From Certhia americana (lineage: Eukaryota > Chordata > Aves > Passeriformes > Certhiidae): a DNA stretch of 64,000 nt. The translations under genes and the position numbers were made by a program. Below the pieces are notes generated by a model. It ran no database searches. It was not told the DNA's origin and saw only the letters and a program-made list of their open reading frames with translations. This document shows positions 26,346-37,653 of the stretch, piece after piece. The stretch spans positions 105,063,406 to 105,127,405 of the forward strand of contig CM031858.1 in NCBI GenBank assembly GCA_018697195.1. Direction: 5' to 3'. How positions within the stretch are numbered: position 1 is the first letter of the stretch; each line of letters starts with the position of its first letter.

Positions 26346-26858
26346 TTCCATGTTCTCCTGGTGGCTGGTTCCCAGTATGCCTCTCCTATTTGCATGAGGT
26401 GTGTGGACTCAAAGCAAGTGATGAAATCGATGGTGAAGCAGCACATTGCTTTAGAGCTCAGACTACTTGACAGGCTATTCATTTACTCCTGCCATTCCCC
26501 ATCCCTCCACAAAGTCCTCCAATAGTCAGATTTAAAAATAACAAATGGAACATTGCCATTTGATATTAGATCCCCAGGAACACTTATTTATAGTCCTTTT
26601 CTTCCCCGGAGAGGTATTTTTCTATCCTTTGGAAACTGTGCCCGAGCCCTGCACATATCAGCCTGTGTTACATTTGGCAGAGCATCAGAAAAGAAATAAA
26701 AACTGCTTGAAGCTACTTGGAATATGAGATGGACTGGGCACATTTAGTGTGAGCTGTGGCAACCACACTCCAAAGTAAGCTGAGAGGGGTGGGGAGGCTG
26801 GCAGGTCTGACCTTTACTTCTTCCCTTTGCTTTGAAGAAATTGGATTTGTCTTAGGAC

Positions 26859-26958
26859 CAAAAAGGTGAAGGGAGAGAAAGGGAGGGATAAGTGAGAGGA
26901 AGAAGGGGAAGGAAAGAAAGAAGGAGTGAGGGTGGGAGGCAGAGATAAAGAGAAAATC
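26859..26958 (+). repeat. Polypurine (GA-rich) tract
   Basis: About 100 bases that are nearly all A and G on the plus strand, with few interruptions, made of imperfect GGGAGA, GGAAGA and GAAAGAAAG words. Such mirror-like purine tracts can form triplex (H-DNA) structures and are unstable. No gene is linked to it. Confidence 0.85.
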
Positions 26959-29900
26959 TTCTTTCCTTCTGCACATGAAATCCCTTAGTCTCAGACCAAG
27001 CTACTTAGATTGGCCAGAGGTAAACATTTCAATTTCATAGTCATGGAACCACACTGGAATTTCCAGCCTAAGTAAAAGCAATATCCAACATGAAATGATT
27101 CAGAAGGAATCATGAGAAGGAAACAGAAGTCCTTTTGCTATAACTGTAGCACTTTGCTGCAAGAATTACAGAAATTTGTTGGAGAATTTTTCACTCTTGA
27201 GAAAAGTTTTCTAAACACTATTTGCAGAAGATTACTCCCTATACTTTAGTTTCTTTGGGTTGGAGGGTGCAGAGATTTCTCTTTTGAACAGATCAACTTG
27301 GATTCTCATTTTTAAAATTGATTATTTCACTGGTGAAGGGACAACATCAAAAACAAACAAACAAAAAAGGATTGATTTTAAGTATACTGAAACTTTTTTT
27401 AGCTTGTGTTTTCATAAGGCTATTTCCCTTTTTCAGGTTTCAAAAGGTACTCTTGAAAGTAGTCTTTGGGGTACCAACGGGTATTTCAGAACCCCTTTCC
27501 TAACTACATCTCCCACACTTACACCAATTAGAAACACAGGATGCCTTTCACATAGTTTAATTCACTCACTAGGGTTCTTCAGGTCTCAGTAACTTCCAGA
27601 AAAGACTCTCCCTGACATAATGAGGGTCACCACACTTTGAACATCACTGATATATCCTGGTGAAGACTGCAAGTGAGTCAATTTCGGGATTTTTTTCTGG
27701 ATTTTTTCCTTCCTATCTATTGAAACCCCATCACATGACTTCTGAAATATCTACACTAAAGCAAAATTAAATAATCTAATCTTTTCCTCCATCTCTACTC
27801 ATGAATGGCAGAGAATAAATCTAATTCAAAAATTATTTCTGTGGTTCAGAGGCACACAAACAGATTTTTATATTCCTCCTCCTTTTTCAAGACACCCACT
27901 TCCTCAAGATTTCATTTTCTCTCCATGCAATGAAAAAAAATGAAATAACATAGGGGTTTTTTTTAATTTAACTCTTTTTGTTCTTAGTGTGCCTACACAA
28001 CTTGACAGTGAATAACAGCACATGCCAAGAAAACAATTACATAGCACCCCTGTATTGATTTGCCTAATTATATCTCTTTACTCAAAGCAAAGTTGTTTAC
28101 TTAGACATGGCTGGGCAAACCAGAGTGGTTTGTGCTCTTGTTTTACTTCTCACTTCTATGTAGTAAACTATATCCTAGACAAGAGCAGGCTGAAGGGTAT
28201 CCACAGAGCACACATGTATGTTCCTCATATGGAGGAAGGTGCCCTCTTGGAGTAGGTTCTACAAACTGAACTGAGCTGGAACTTGGCTGTAAACCTGGAC
28301 AGCCAAGTGCAGCTGAGCACACAAGGAGCAGCATGCTGGCTGGCTGTAGCTGAGGAAAACGTTAAAAAAAAATACAGCATTTTTTCTTACCTAAGAGAAC
28401 TGGAGTCCAAATCTCTTTTAACCCTGAAACACAGCCCTGATCACCCTGCTATAAATATGTGTTTTGGTTTTTTACTGCTGAAGGAGGCTAGTTTCCACCA
28501 CTAATGTATGAGGAAAGACTTTGTTGGCATCTTTAAATGTCCAGTGTAAAAACGAGCAGAATAATTGCATAGCCAGTGTGGGCAGAACATCCTGATCCAC
28601 GAGGGAATTTTATATAGCAGACAGGGATCCTACCAGAGCACAGTAGGGTAGTCTCCTATCCAAAGGGAATCATAACTTCCAAATCAGTTCAACAAAAAAT
28701 GCTTTCCAGTAGAGAATTTGCTATTTGTAGGGCATGGGTGGAGGGAGCGGGTGACCAATGAGGTGAGCAGTGCAGCCGAGGCTGTGCCTCTTGGATGAAT
28801 AACCCTGGGTGGTATCTTCAAGCTTTTTACATCTAGTTTTTGGATCTACAACTCCAAAAAGGCCAAGAGGCAAAAAAAGCCACTCCTGAGAATCTGACCT
28901 GTTGCTGTCAATTTGGAATTTTCAAAGCCACAGGGAAGGGCAAGTGACAGATCAGGATGCTCAGGTATTTCCATTTTTCCCTCAGTCACTCTTCACTTCC
29001 CAGCAGCAGTTCATGCTTCTGACTCATGGGGTGTTGCTGCTGTTTGCCTGGGGACCTTTCGGGATGAGATGACCCAAAAAAGCAGATAGTAGTTACACTA
29101 CCATGTTATTTAACTTCTTTATTTGGCAAATAGTTCAATGTTGCTGTTAGATGAATTCCTTGCCATGAAAACAACTAAAAGACGGGATATTAAAGGCCCA
29201 GAATCACTTGTAAATTGAAGTGTTCTTCTCTTTTCAAACCATCTGCCTCACATATTCAATTTCTGTTTGCTCAGTCTTATAGGAGGAAAAGAAAGGAGAG
29301 AAATTCAATGACATGAACCACTCATGACCGTTGTAATGAGGCAGTGTTTAACCAGATCATCAAGTTGAACACAGCATAGCTACACTGAAGTTCATTTTAA
29401 AGCTATAGGTTTGCAAACTTGGAAAGTATCCAGACTAGCCTTATGTCCTAATGTGAGAAATTGAAATAAAACTGTAACACACAGAGACACACAGAGACAC
29501 ACACACAAACACACGTATATGCATCTCCAAGAAGAAAAATATTCTTCACACAAAACATATTCTAAATGTATTTTGTTGATACTGGTTAAGCCCAAGGCAT
29601 TAAAATTTTGAAAGGATTGTGGTGTTATTTATTACATCTCTTAATTTCTAACAGATTTCTAAAACAGCACTTTCCTGCTAATAGGATATACTTATGTATA
29701 GATTTCCTCCTCTACAAATTGCCTCTTTTCATTCCATTAGTTTTCATATGATAACAATTGTCTTTAGGTGGATTTTATGCATTACTTTTTCCTGGTTTAA
29801 TGACACAGACTGTGTAGGTAGATATTGGATATTAATTAGTTTTCATTAAATAAATGGGGGAAAAAAAGGCTAAATATATTCAAAACATAAGCATGGCAAA

Positions 29901-30289
29901 TCCATAATCTTGGCAGCTAAAATTAAAGATAACTCTAAACTCAATAAAAACAAGAAAAAAACCAACCAACCAAACAAAAAAAACCTAAACCCTGAAGTTT
30001 GGTTACATTGAAGTGAGATTTACACTTGTGCAAAAGCAGAAGAAAGAAGCCAAGCTCATTATTGCAGGAAACAATGCCTTCAGCCCAGTTACAAGAACAA
30101 ATAATGTTCATTTTCATACAAAGTATCACAGCACACCTTTTTTTTTTTTTAAACTGCAGCCTTCTTTCTACTATGCCATACCAAGGCTTTTGTTTAGTTT
30201 GCTTTTTGAATCAGGTGCAGATGAGCCTATTTAAACTCCATCATGTCCACAGGAATATCTAGAAACACCCCGTGCTTTTTGCAAGTTGG
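26959..30289. other. Unannotated noncoding DNA
   Basis: No gene, RNA gene or repeat family is recognised. Simple-sequence patches occur at 27350-27368 (CAAA units), 29478-29517 (CA-rich) and 29940-29990 (A/C-rich), and there is a T run at 30137-30150. Frames reach at most about 110 codons (27260-27592) and lack known motifs. Confidence 0.5.
29478..29517. repeat. Imperfect (CA)n microsatellite
   Basis: CACACAGAGA-type units grade into CACACACACAAACACAC. On the minus strand this gives a Val/Cys/Leu-rich frame that is an artefact of the repeat. Confidence 0.9.
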
Positions 30290-30570
30290 GAGACTGTTTA
30301 ACCTGTCAGTTGGAGATCCCACTTGGAATACTGGCTGGAGTTTAACCTCCTCAGCCTTGTGTGCTCTCCATGGCACTCTGGCTCAGCTGGAACCACGGGG
30401 CAGAGCCCGGCTTGCAGCAATGTCACCCGGAGACCGAGGCCTGGGGGCATCAAAGGGATGCTGTCCATTGCAGCCCCCCGCTGGGACCTGAACTCACTTG
30501 TCCTCGTTCTCCTCCCTCGCAGATTAGACACCACAGTCATTCCCCTCCGTAGGAGGAGTTATTTCTGATT
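30290..30570. other. Locally GC-rich island of unknown nature
   Basis: The GC content and CpG count rise here relative to the flanks. Near 30500-30523 a pyrimidine-rich run ends in TCGCAG, which resembles a plus-strand 3' splice site, but no frame downstream looks like an exon: the frame at 30323-30568 runs through it without a known domain. Overlapping frames exist on both strands. It could be an old GC-rich repeat, an exon of a noncoding RNA, or part of the same GC-rich block as 31.3-31.9 kb. Confidence 0.3.
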
Positions 30571-31625
30571 TTCCCTGCTGTAAGAGAGCCATCAGTCCCT
30601 ATGCCTGCTGTGGCAAGGACAATTTATTATGATGGACGTTTCAACGCTCTCAGCAATGTTTCTCAGAATTTTCCAGGGTGTTTTTAAAATAGGACGCAAC
30701 TAAGCTTTCCACCAGCACATAGAAGCTTTACTTAATAAAGCTGAACAAATTAATTACATCCAGTACAAAAAATAAATAATTTTTTTAAAAAAATTATATG
30801 CATTCTTTGCCTGATCCAAATTTTCCCAAATTTTCTGTTATTTAAAATTCTTCAATAAGTGGCTTCCATAAATATACCACACTGTAATTTGCACAGATGA
30901 GACTTGTTCTATTTTTTTATTACATTATTATTATTGTTCACAATTTGCTATCTGTGTGGTGAGTCTGATCCTCGAAATCACACGGTTGTCCTTCTGCTCG
31001 AGACTCCCTGACTTGCAGCAGGGTTTTCAGATCATCACAGAACAGTGTTACCACCCATGTTTATGTAAATAGATGTTCTCACATTTTTTGCACCATTCCT
31101 TCAATGAATATATTTGGAGAAAAAGTCATGCCTTGAAATGGTTACAGTAAGATACTAGGAGAAGGTTATAAGTGTTGTTAATTAGGAAACAAAATATCCA
31201 GTAGAAAAAGGTTGGAATGAGTTACCAAAATCTACAGAATTCCTCCAGAAATCCTAGAGGGTTGGGAGAACTCCAATGGCTCACTTCAGGTTATAAACCC
31301 CATCTCTCTCCCTTTTCCTTTCCGAGCTTGCCATGGAGGCTCCCCAGCATCCCATACGGGTCACTCAGAGGCTTTGCAAGTCTTGCGAAAGCCATGGCTC
31401 GGGAGCACCTCTGCAACAGCAGCTTCCATCCTTGGCAGCTATGTGGCACTTTGGGAAAGCCCCTCGGCTGCCCCCAGCTTGGCTGGGCAGGAAACGCTGA
31501 GCCTGCAGAGAGAGAGGGCCGAGGATGCGTCCTGGGGACACACCAAGCTCTGGCGGAGAGCTCCGGCAATCGTTTCTCCCCCAAGCTGGTGCAGCTACAA
31601 CTCGAGTAAGGAGACATTGACCTTG

Positions 31626-31725
31626 TCTGCCTGCTCCTGCCGAGTCCTGCCTGCTCCTGCCTGCTCCTGCCGGAGTCCTGCCTTCTCCTGCCTGCTCCTG
31701 CCTTCTCCTGCCTTCTCCTGCCTGG
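31626..31725 (+). repeat. 10-bp minisatellite (CTKCTCCTGC)n
   Basis: About ten units of CTGCTCCTGC or CTTCTCCTGC, two of them interrupted by a GAGTC insertion. On the minus strand it would encode a Gly/Arg/Gln/Ser repeat, which inflates the open frame there. It is expected to be length-variable. Confidence 0.92.
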
Positions 31726-31786
31726 CTCTATCCGCCGCTCCGAGGATTCGGGGGCGGCTCCCGGTGCGGGGCGCCGCTCTCTCGCA

Positions 31787-31799
31787 CCGCTAGAGGGCT
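31787..31799 (+). promoter_or_regulatory. CTCF-like motif in second GC island
   Basis: CCGCTAGAGGGCT matches the CTCF core CCASYAGRKGGCR at 11 of 13 positions, and G at the third position is a tolerated variant. It is on the opposite strand to the motif at 6790, giving a divergent pair about 25 kb apart. Confidence 0.35.
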
Positions 31800-31865
31800 T
31801 GGGCTGGTGCCCAGAAAGGAGGGAAAAGCTGCGGAATTCCGCTCCTGGGCTTCTCCTACGCAACA

Positions 31866-33898
31866 TAAAGCGAGACTTAAGAGGCGCTGCTAGGATTTCA
31901 TCTCTTCATTGTAAGTTTGCCTGGATATTTTTCTCACTACAGTATCAACCACTTACAGGAGACGTAACTGGAACTCTGGGGAGAGATCTCTGCATCTTCA
32001 AAGAGACCTGTCAGACACAACCAATGCCCCCAGAGGTCTTACATCCATGATTATCTTTGGGATTTGGGGATTTTAGAAACAGAGATTTTGTGGGTTTATC
32101 ATTCCTGCTATACTTTATAAGATAAAGAAGTCTTCCTTAAGTTGGGTCACTCCTGGAGAAAGGAAAAAAAAAAAAAAAAAAGGCAAACAATAATCAGAAA
32201 CTAATCCCACTACTGCATGTGCACAGAACCACAAGGACCATGAGTTCATCATCCTCAATTAAATTTGGAGTTAAAATGTCCAAACAGGTGTAACCGTGGC
32301 TGTACCTATCTTACATGCTTACAACCATCTGAGCAAGGACTTCAGTCCCATTGTTTTATAAGCACAAAGTTTCTTTTCCTGAAGTATTGCTACACTCAAA
32401 AGAGAAGTGAACATTATCAAATGAATTAAAAAATTAAATAAATCAGAAGTTGTTTAAATCTCTAAATGCATATGCTAAAGGACTATTTTCTTCACACAGC
32501 AGTTAGGGAACTAATGCTGACAACAGCACCGTTCCAACTCAGAGAAAAATCATGTATTATAAGGATGAATTCGAATAAAGGATGCAAGTGACAAAAGCAA
32601 GACTGGGCATTTAAGGGCTTAAATCAAAAATGAAGCAAGCTAAAATCTATTTGTGATTCCCATTTTGACCACAGCTTCTCTCAGGTATTTATTGCTGTGT
32701 CCTTCACTCTCAGTCTCCTCCAGTCCCTGCAGCCATAATTTTATTCTCTTTTATCCCAAGCTCAGTTGGGATCCAGAAACCACCCAAGTTGTACATCCTA
32801 GGCTGTCTGCTCATGGACTGGGAGCATCTGTCTTCTCCCTTCATCCTATATACAGAGAGGCAGCCACCGAGTCCCTCTCAGTCTTAGACACATCTGCTTA
32901 GCTCATAAGTCTTCTTTTACACAAAGCCACAGTGCTCAGATTCCTAGCAAACCTTTCAATCTTTAGCTCTTTGTGGCTATCTCAAAATCCTCATATCCGT
33001 AGGTCTTGTGTACCTTTTCCTTCCAAATCCTTCAAATCAGGTAATTAGAAACTTCTCCTCCCCCAACATCCAATTCCCCTGAGCCTAGAATTGTGTTTCT
33101 TTTCTCCTTTTCTACCTTGTCCTGCTGTAGGGACATTATTTTGCTGCCTAAATCCTGGGTACCAATGGAAGAGCCCTAGACAGTGCAAAAAAACCACCTC
33201 CCTCCTCTCAATCCTGGCTCTAGTCATTATCATGGGGATTGAAAATGAAAAATTGCTTGGTGATTTTTTTTATTTTTATTGAAGATGAACAGATTTTTAA
33301 TAGAATGGCAAAGTGTACAAGACTAACAAATATCTTGCAAAGATAGCACAGAAGGTATTCAGCTTCTTAAAAGCAAACGCACAAGATTTTAATGAGGAAA
33401 AATGATCCTTGTTTTTGCCTTGTTTTTGGAAAGGCTAATCAATCTGGATTATTATTTCTAATTAGACAAGCCAACTTAGAAAGAAACAATCCAATCGGTT
33501 TCTCCAGAAATGTGGACATGCAAGGATATATATGTGTGCCTTTGCAATAGTCTGCTCATAGATGGGTATTTTTTGTACAGTTTCTGATGTTCAGGCTCTG
33601 CCTTGCCATCTCCCTTTCTGTCCTAACTCCTCTACTGCATCACTTTTGCTTCGCTGTTTTCTTTCCCTCTTCCTCAAATAGGTTGTTTCATGACACAGGT
33701 CTGCCAGTTCTGTCAGGCATTCTCACTTTCTCCTTTCAAACTGCTGCTCTTCTTTCACCTTCTTGTCTAATGCAGGTTTCTGTGGCTCCTGTTTTTGCAG
33801 CCCCCTCTTCCCTTTTCTCAAAGGATACAAGCAACCATGATTTTCCCAAAGCACAGTATCCTGCACAGAACTGTAGCAGTCCAGCAGAGTGAGGATGT
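31866..33898. other. Unannotated noncoding DNA
   Basis: No gene is recognised. A run of 18 A lies at 32164-32181. The plus frame of 101 codons at 33587-33892 is Ser/Leu/Phe-rich and has no known domain; it ends just where an L2/MIR tail begins. Confidence 0.5.
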
Positions 33899-33990
33899 CA
33901 GATTGTGAGCTCTTGAGGACAAGGACTATACTTATGTTTCTCAGATATATTAAAATTACTTTGCCACCTACATAATGGTTAATAAAATGA
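33899..33990 (+). mobile_element. L2/MIR 3' tail relic
   Basis: The segment starts CAGATTGTGAGCTCTTGAGG, then ACAAGGACTATACTTATG, and ends ACATAATGGTTAATAAAATG. This follows the shared 3' tail of L2 LINEs and MIR SINEs (ATTGTAAGCTCCTTGAGGGC, then CAGGGACT, then CACATAGTAGGCGCTTAATA-type end). Such tails are over 100 million years old and are scarce but real in birds. L2 versus MIR cannot be resolved from the tail alone. Confidence 0.55.
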
Positions 33991-35519
33991 GCAGTGGTGT
34001 CAGTACACCTTCCCTTTGCTCTCTTTTCTGAAAGCTATTGTTGCTTATATTACATTGCTAACATAGAGTTTACAGCATCATTCCTGTCTTTATTGGATTG
34101 AGACTCATGACTTTTTCAATACCATTCATATAAATTTTGTTATAAAATCAGAAGAATAAAAACTATTCAGTTCCATGAAGGAGATACAGTGTGCAAAGCA
34201 CTTTTATTCCAGTCATATTGATTTCAATTACTTCTGTAACAAGGCTGTTACCTGACATATAATACAGCCAAAATGAGAATTTAGAGTCCATCTGCAACAT
34301 TTTGGCTTTTCTTTGCTTGCATAACTAAGTATTTAGATAAGTTTGTTAAGTTTTAACTTGTATAGATGATGACCTAGTGCAGAACACACAGATTAGATGA
34401 GGTTTCAGAATAAATTACATATTATTAGGCATCATCAGTATTCTTAAATTAAAGCTACATATATCTTGTGTTGACATACATACAGAAAATACTGTTTGTG
34501 GAAGTGAAAGACATGTAATGGTTGGATACAGATTTCTTCATTTTGGATAGTTTGGATAGTTCCTATTTGCAACTTGAAGATTTTCTGAAAAATGTTTGTG
34601 ATTAAGGACATTTTATTTCCTCATTTTTAGGTAGATCTTCCCTCCTCTCTTAGTTCTTTGTAATCTATTGATTTGATCTATGTTTTAATTTTCCTCATGA
34701 TTCTTAAGTATGAGAATTAGCAAGTTAAAATGTGTTTCCCTGCCAGAAGAAAAATTGCTTGTCTCCTGAATTTCCTTCAGGTTATGAAATCTTCCCAAGG
34801 AAACTACTATATACTTTTATATTTTGTTATAGGCAGGGTCTTGTTCACTCTTGCAAAAGTGAGGAATTTAACAAGTTTTCTCCTTGTAGAAGGTTATCAC
34901 CTTCTAAAAAAATTAAAAATTAAAAAACAAAGTTAGCAATATGCCTGAATCCATAACATAAACAATTGGTAAATTCCAATTTTTGCACCCACTGATGATT
35001 AATTAATGTCAGACTTCTCCAGTGTCAGGAATGGCAGGTTTAGGAAGACATACGCAATTCATGTGCTTATTCCATTACAAGCTTCCCACACTTGATAACT
35101 GATGAAGTGCCCCTATCTCTGTTGCCAAAACTTTCACCTTTCTACTTCCTCCAGCAGGTCATGAGAAGTTTTTATTAATACAGACTTTAAAAATACAACG
35201 AAGGGCAAATTGAATTTAATAAGAAAATTCCAAACATAGGAAATATTGTGCTGTGCAATTATTTGTAAGTTTTAAATAGTAGAAATTTCCATTCTCATTG
35301 ATTTGCAACTGACTGAAAATACAAGAGAAAATACAGGTTTAGGACTCAGCTTGCTGCAGAGAACATAACTATTTCCATCTATCAAATAAATTGTGTTCAT
35401 AGGCTTTTTGCTAGTATCAAAAGGGAAGGGAGCAATAAATAGCAGGAACTGGTGAAAAATTTGGACCAGCAGACAAAATAAGCAGACTTCAGTTTGTGAT
35501 ACTATCCTCACAGTTTATG
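33991..35519. other. AT-rich noncoding DNA
   Basis: Nothing recognised. The sequence is AT-rich with short frames only. Confidence 0.55.
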
Positions 35520-36546
35520 CTGGATGAGCAGACAGTGGATGACAAATAGCAGTGCATGTGAGCCCAGAGAGTGGTGATCTGTGGCATGAAGTCTTGTTAG
35601 AAGCCAGTGGCTAGCAGCGTATCCCTGGAATCCAGTCCTCTTTAACACCTTCATTATTGATCTGGATGATGGGGCAGACCATTCCCTCAGCAAGAGGCGG
35701 ATGATGACATAAAACTAGTAGGAGTTTCTGTACACCAGAGCTGTGCCCTGGTCCAGAAGGACCTCAACAGGCTGGAGAAATGTGCTGCCAGAAACCTCAT
35801 GAAATTCAACAAGGGGTAGTGCAAAGTCCTACACCTGAGAGAAGCAGTCCCAGTCACTACCAGTTCATTCTGGGGACCACCTGGCTGGAAAGCAGCTTGA
35901 CAGACAAGGACCTGGGAGCTCTGGTGAAACCAAAACTGAACATAACAAAGACTAATGCATGGGCTGCATTAGAAAGAGTGTTCCCACCAGGTCAAGTGAG
36001 CTGTCTTCCCCTCTGTTCAGTGCTGGTGAGGCCGTGTTTGGAGTATTTGGTCCTGTTCTGGTCTTCCCGGTACATGAGAGACATGGACATACTGAAGAGC
36101 GTCCAGCATAGGGCCACAAGAATAATGAAGGGACTTGACCTTTTCTGCCATGAGAAAAGGCTGAGAGCTGGAGCTTCCCAGCCTGGAGAAGAGAAGGCTC
36201 AGGGAGAAATAGTCAATGCATACAAACAGCAGAAAGGAGGGTGAAGAGAAAACAGAGCCAGACTCTTTCCAGTGGTGCCCAGTCATAGAACAAAAGGCAC
36301 TAATTAAACAAAGCATGTTCCCTCTTAATATTAGGAACGTTTATTTCTACTGTGATGGTGACTGAGCATTGGCACAAGTTGTCCAGGGAGATTGTGAATT
36401 CTCCCTCCTTGGACTTGTTCACAAAACCATTGGTACCCATTTCTGAGCAACTTGCTTCAAGTGGCCCTACTTGAGCAGGAGTTTGGACCACATGGCTTCC
36501 AGAGAACCCCTTCAGTCTTAGCCTTTCTGTGATCCTCTGAGTCTCT
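35520..36546 (+). mobile_element. CR1 LINE, about 1 kb of ORF2 3' half plus 3' UTR
   Basis: The longest CR1 copy in the window. It starts in the RT domain (AGTGGTGATCTGTGGCATG near 35570) and passes through TTTAACACCTTCATTATTGA near 35640, where LFNTFIIDLDDG is readable. GATGATGACATAAAACTAG near 35700 is the remnant of the ADD-TKL block. Next come AACAGGCTGGAGAAATGTGC and TTCAACAAGGGGTAGTGCAA, then GTGAGGCCGTGTTTGGAGTA near 36027 and GGGCCACAAGAATAATGAAG near 36112. The 3' UTR carries AAGTTGTCCAGGGAGATTGT near 36376, and the end near 36525-36546 is TTTCTGTGATCCTCTGAG. Stops and frameshifts break ORF2, so the element is inactive. A partial plus frame at 35780-36244 is a remnant of it. Confidence 0.93.
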
Positions 36547-37606
36547 GAAAATTTCAAATTGACCTCCTAAAACTGATTTAATACAATAATAAGGACATAA
36601 AACAAAGGATAAAAGTACCTGCTACTGGTGTCATCTATAATACCTGTTGCTTAGTAGCAGGGTTATTACTGTCTTAATTTGAACTGTTTATCTTGCACTT
36701 TGCTATTTCATTGGCTTTTTGGATCTTCAGACAATTACTATAAATCAGTATATTCTTTTGTTTGTCTCCTTTAAATCTCTGTGATCTATGAAAACTATCT
36801 AGACCATGTATTTTCCTTGTCTGAGCGGCTTCAAAAGGGAAAAATATTGTTTCTATTTTTTCTTACCCCGGATTTACAGGGTTGGTCTCTAGAGAGGTAA
36901 CTGGAACAAGTGAGTGTGACACTTGAAGAACTGAATCTTTCTGACAAAGTTTCAGAAAAGACAAACCAAAGATTAAAAAATACTCTGGCAGCTAGAGTGA
37001 CGAACCAGCTGGCAGAAAATGTGGAAAAATGAAAATATTCCCATTCTTAATACTCGAAGTAGAAAACCCACTGAGGAAAACCCATGTTCCTTTTCATTTT
37101 TCTTTACTATTTTGATCATCAGTGCTCATGATCTCTGGGTGAGGCAACAGGCTCTCATGACAATTGTCAGGAGGCAGAGCTTTAACACCACATATTAGAA
37201 ATTCTAGAATATGACTGCAGTGTCAAAGCAGACAGGCCCCAGTAAATCCCTTAAGCTGTGCTGGAACAGGCAAGCACACACAGACAGCAGTGCACAAGGC
37301 TCATGTAGTTCTGAAATTGCACTTCAGATCTTACAGGCTTATCAAGAAGTGCCCAACAGTTCATCCTCCCACTTTCAAATGGATTTTTTTATTCTGCAGC
37401 TGTTATGGGTCAATGAGAGAAATTAGGCATGCCATAATTTTTTTAACAAAGAAGAAAGCAACTGTTCATAAATGGAAAATTTTAAGTTCATTCTTTCACT
37501 TAAAATTTATGAAGTATGTAAAATACTTTTAAAAATACTTTGTAGTAATTTTCTATCAGTCCTATGACCTTATACTAGAAAGCTTTTCATAGATGTTTTT
37601 CATTAT

Positions 37607-37653
37607 AAATTTTAGACTACTAAGTTTTGCAAAACTATTCTAGTCTAAAATTT
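37607..37653. repeat. Perfect 13-bp inverted repeat with nested palindrome
   Basis: The arm AAATTTTAGACTA (37607-37619) is repeated as its exact reverse complement at 37641-37653. The 21-nt spacer itself contains the palindrome GTTTTGCAAAAC (37624-37635). A partial direct repeat, TAGTCTA, recurs at 37654-37660. The structure could extrude as a cruciform in DNA or a stem-loop in RNA. It is too AT-rich and short to be a good microRNA precursor. Confidence 0.9.

Larger units (their letters stand above)
31300..31865. promoter_or_regulatory. GC-rich island with Sp1-like box, candidate promoter or enhancer
   Basis: GC and CpG rise over about 550 bp. The CpG-densest part is 31735-31800, with a GGGGGCGGC Sp1-type GC box at 31750-31758 and GGGGCGCCGC just after. 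A 10-bp minisatellite occupies 31626-31725. The longest open frame of the window, 191 codons on the minus strand (31291-31866), crosses it. It is Arg/Ser/Gly-rich, starts in a poor Kozak context and shows no known domain. An almost equally long plus frame overlaps it, so base composition is the simpler explanation. Density of CpG is lower than in the 6.5-kb island. Confidence 0.5.
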
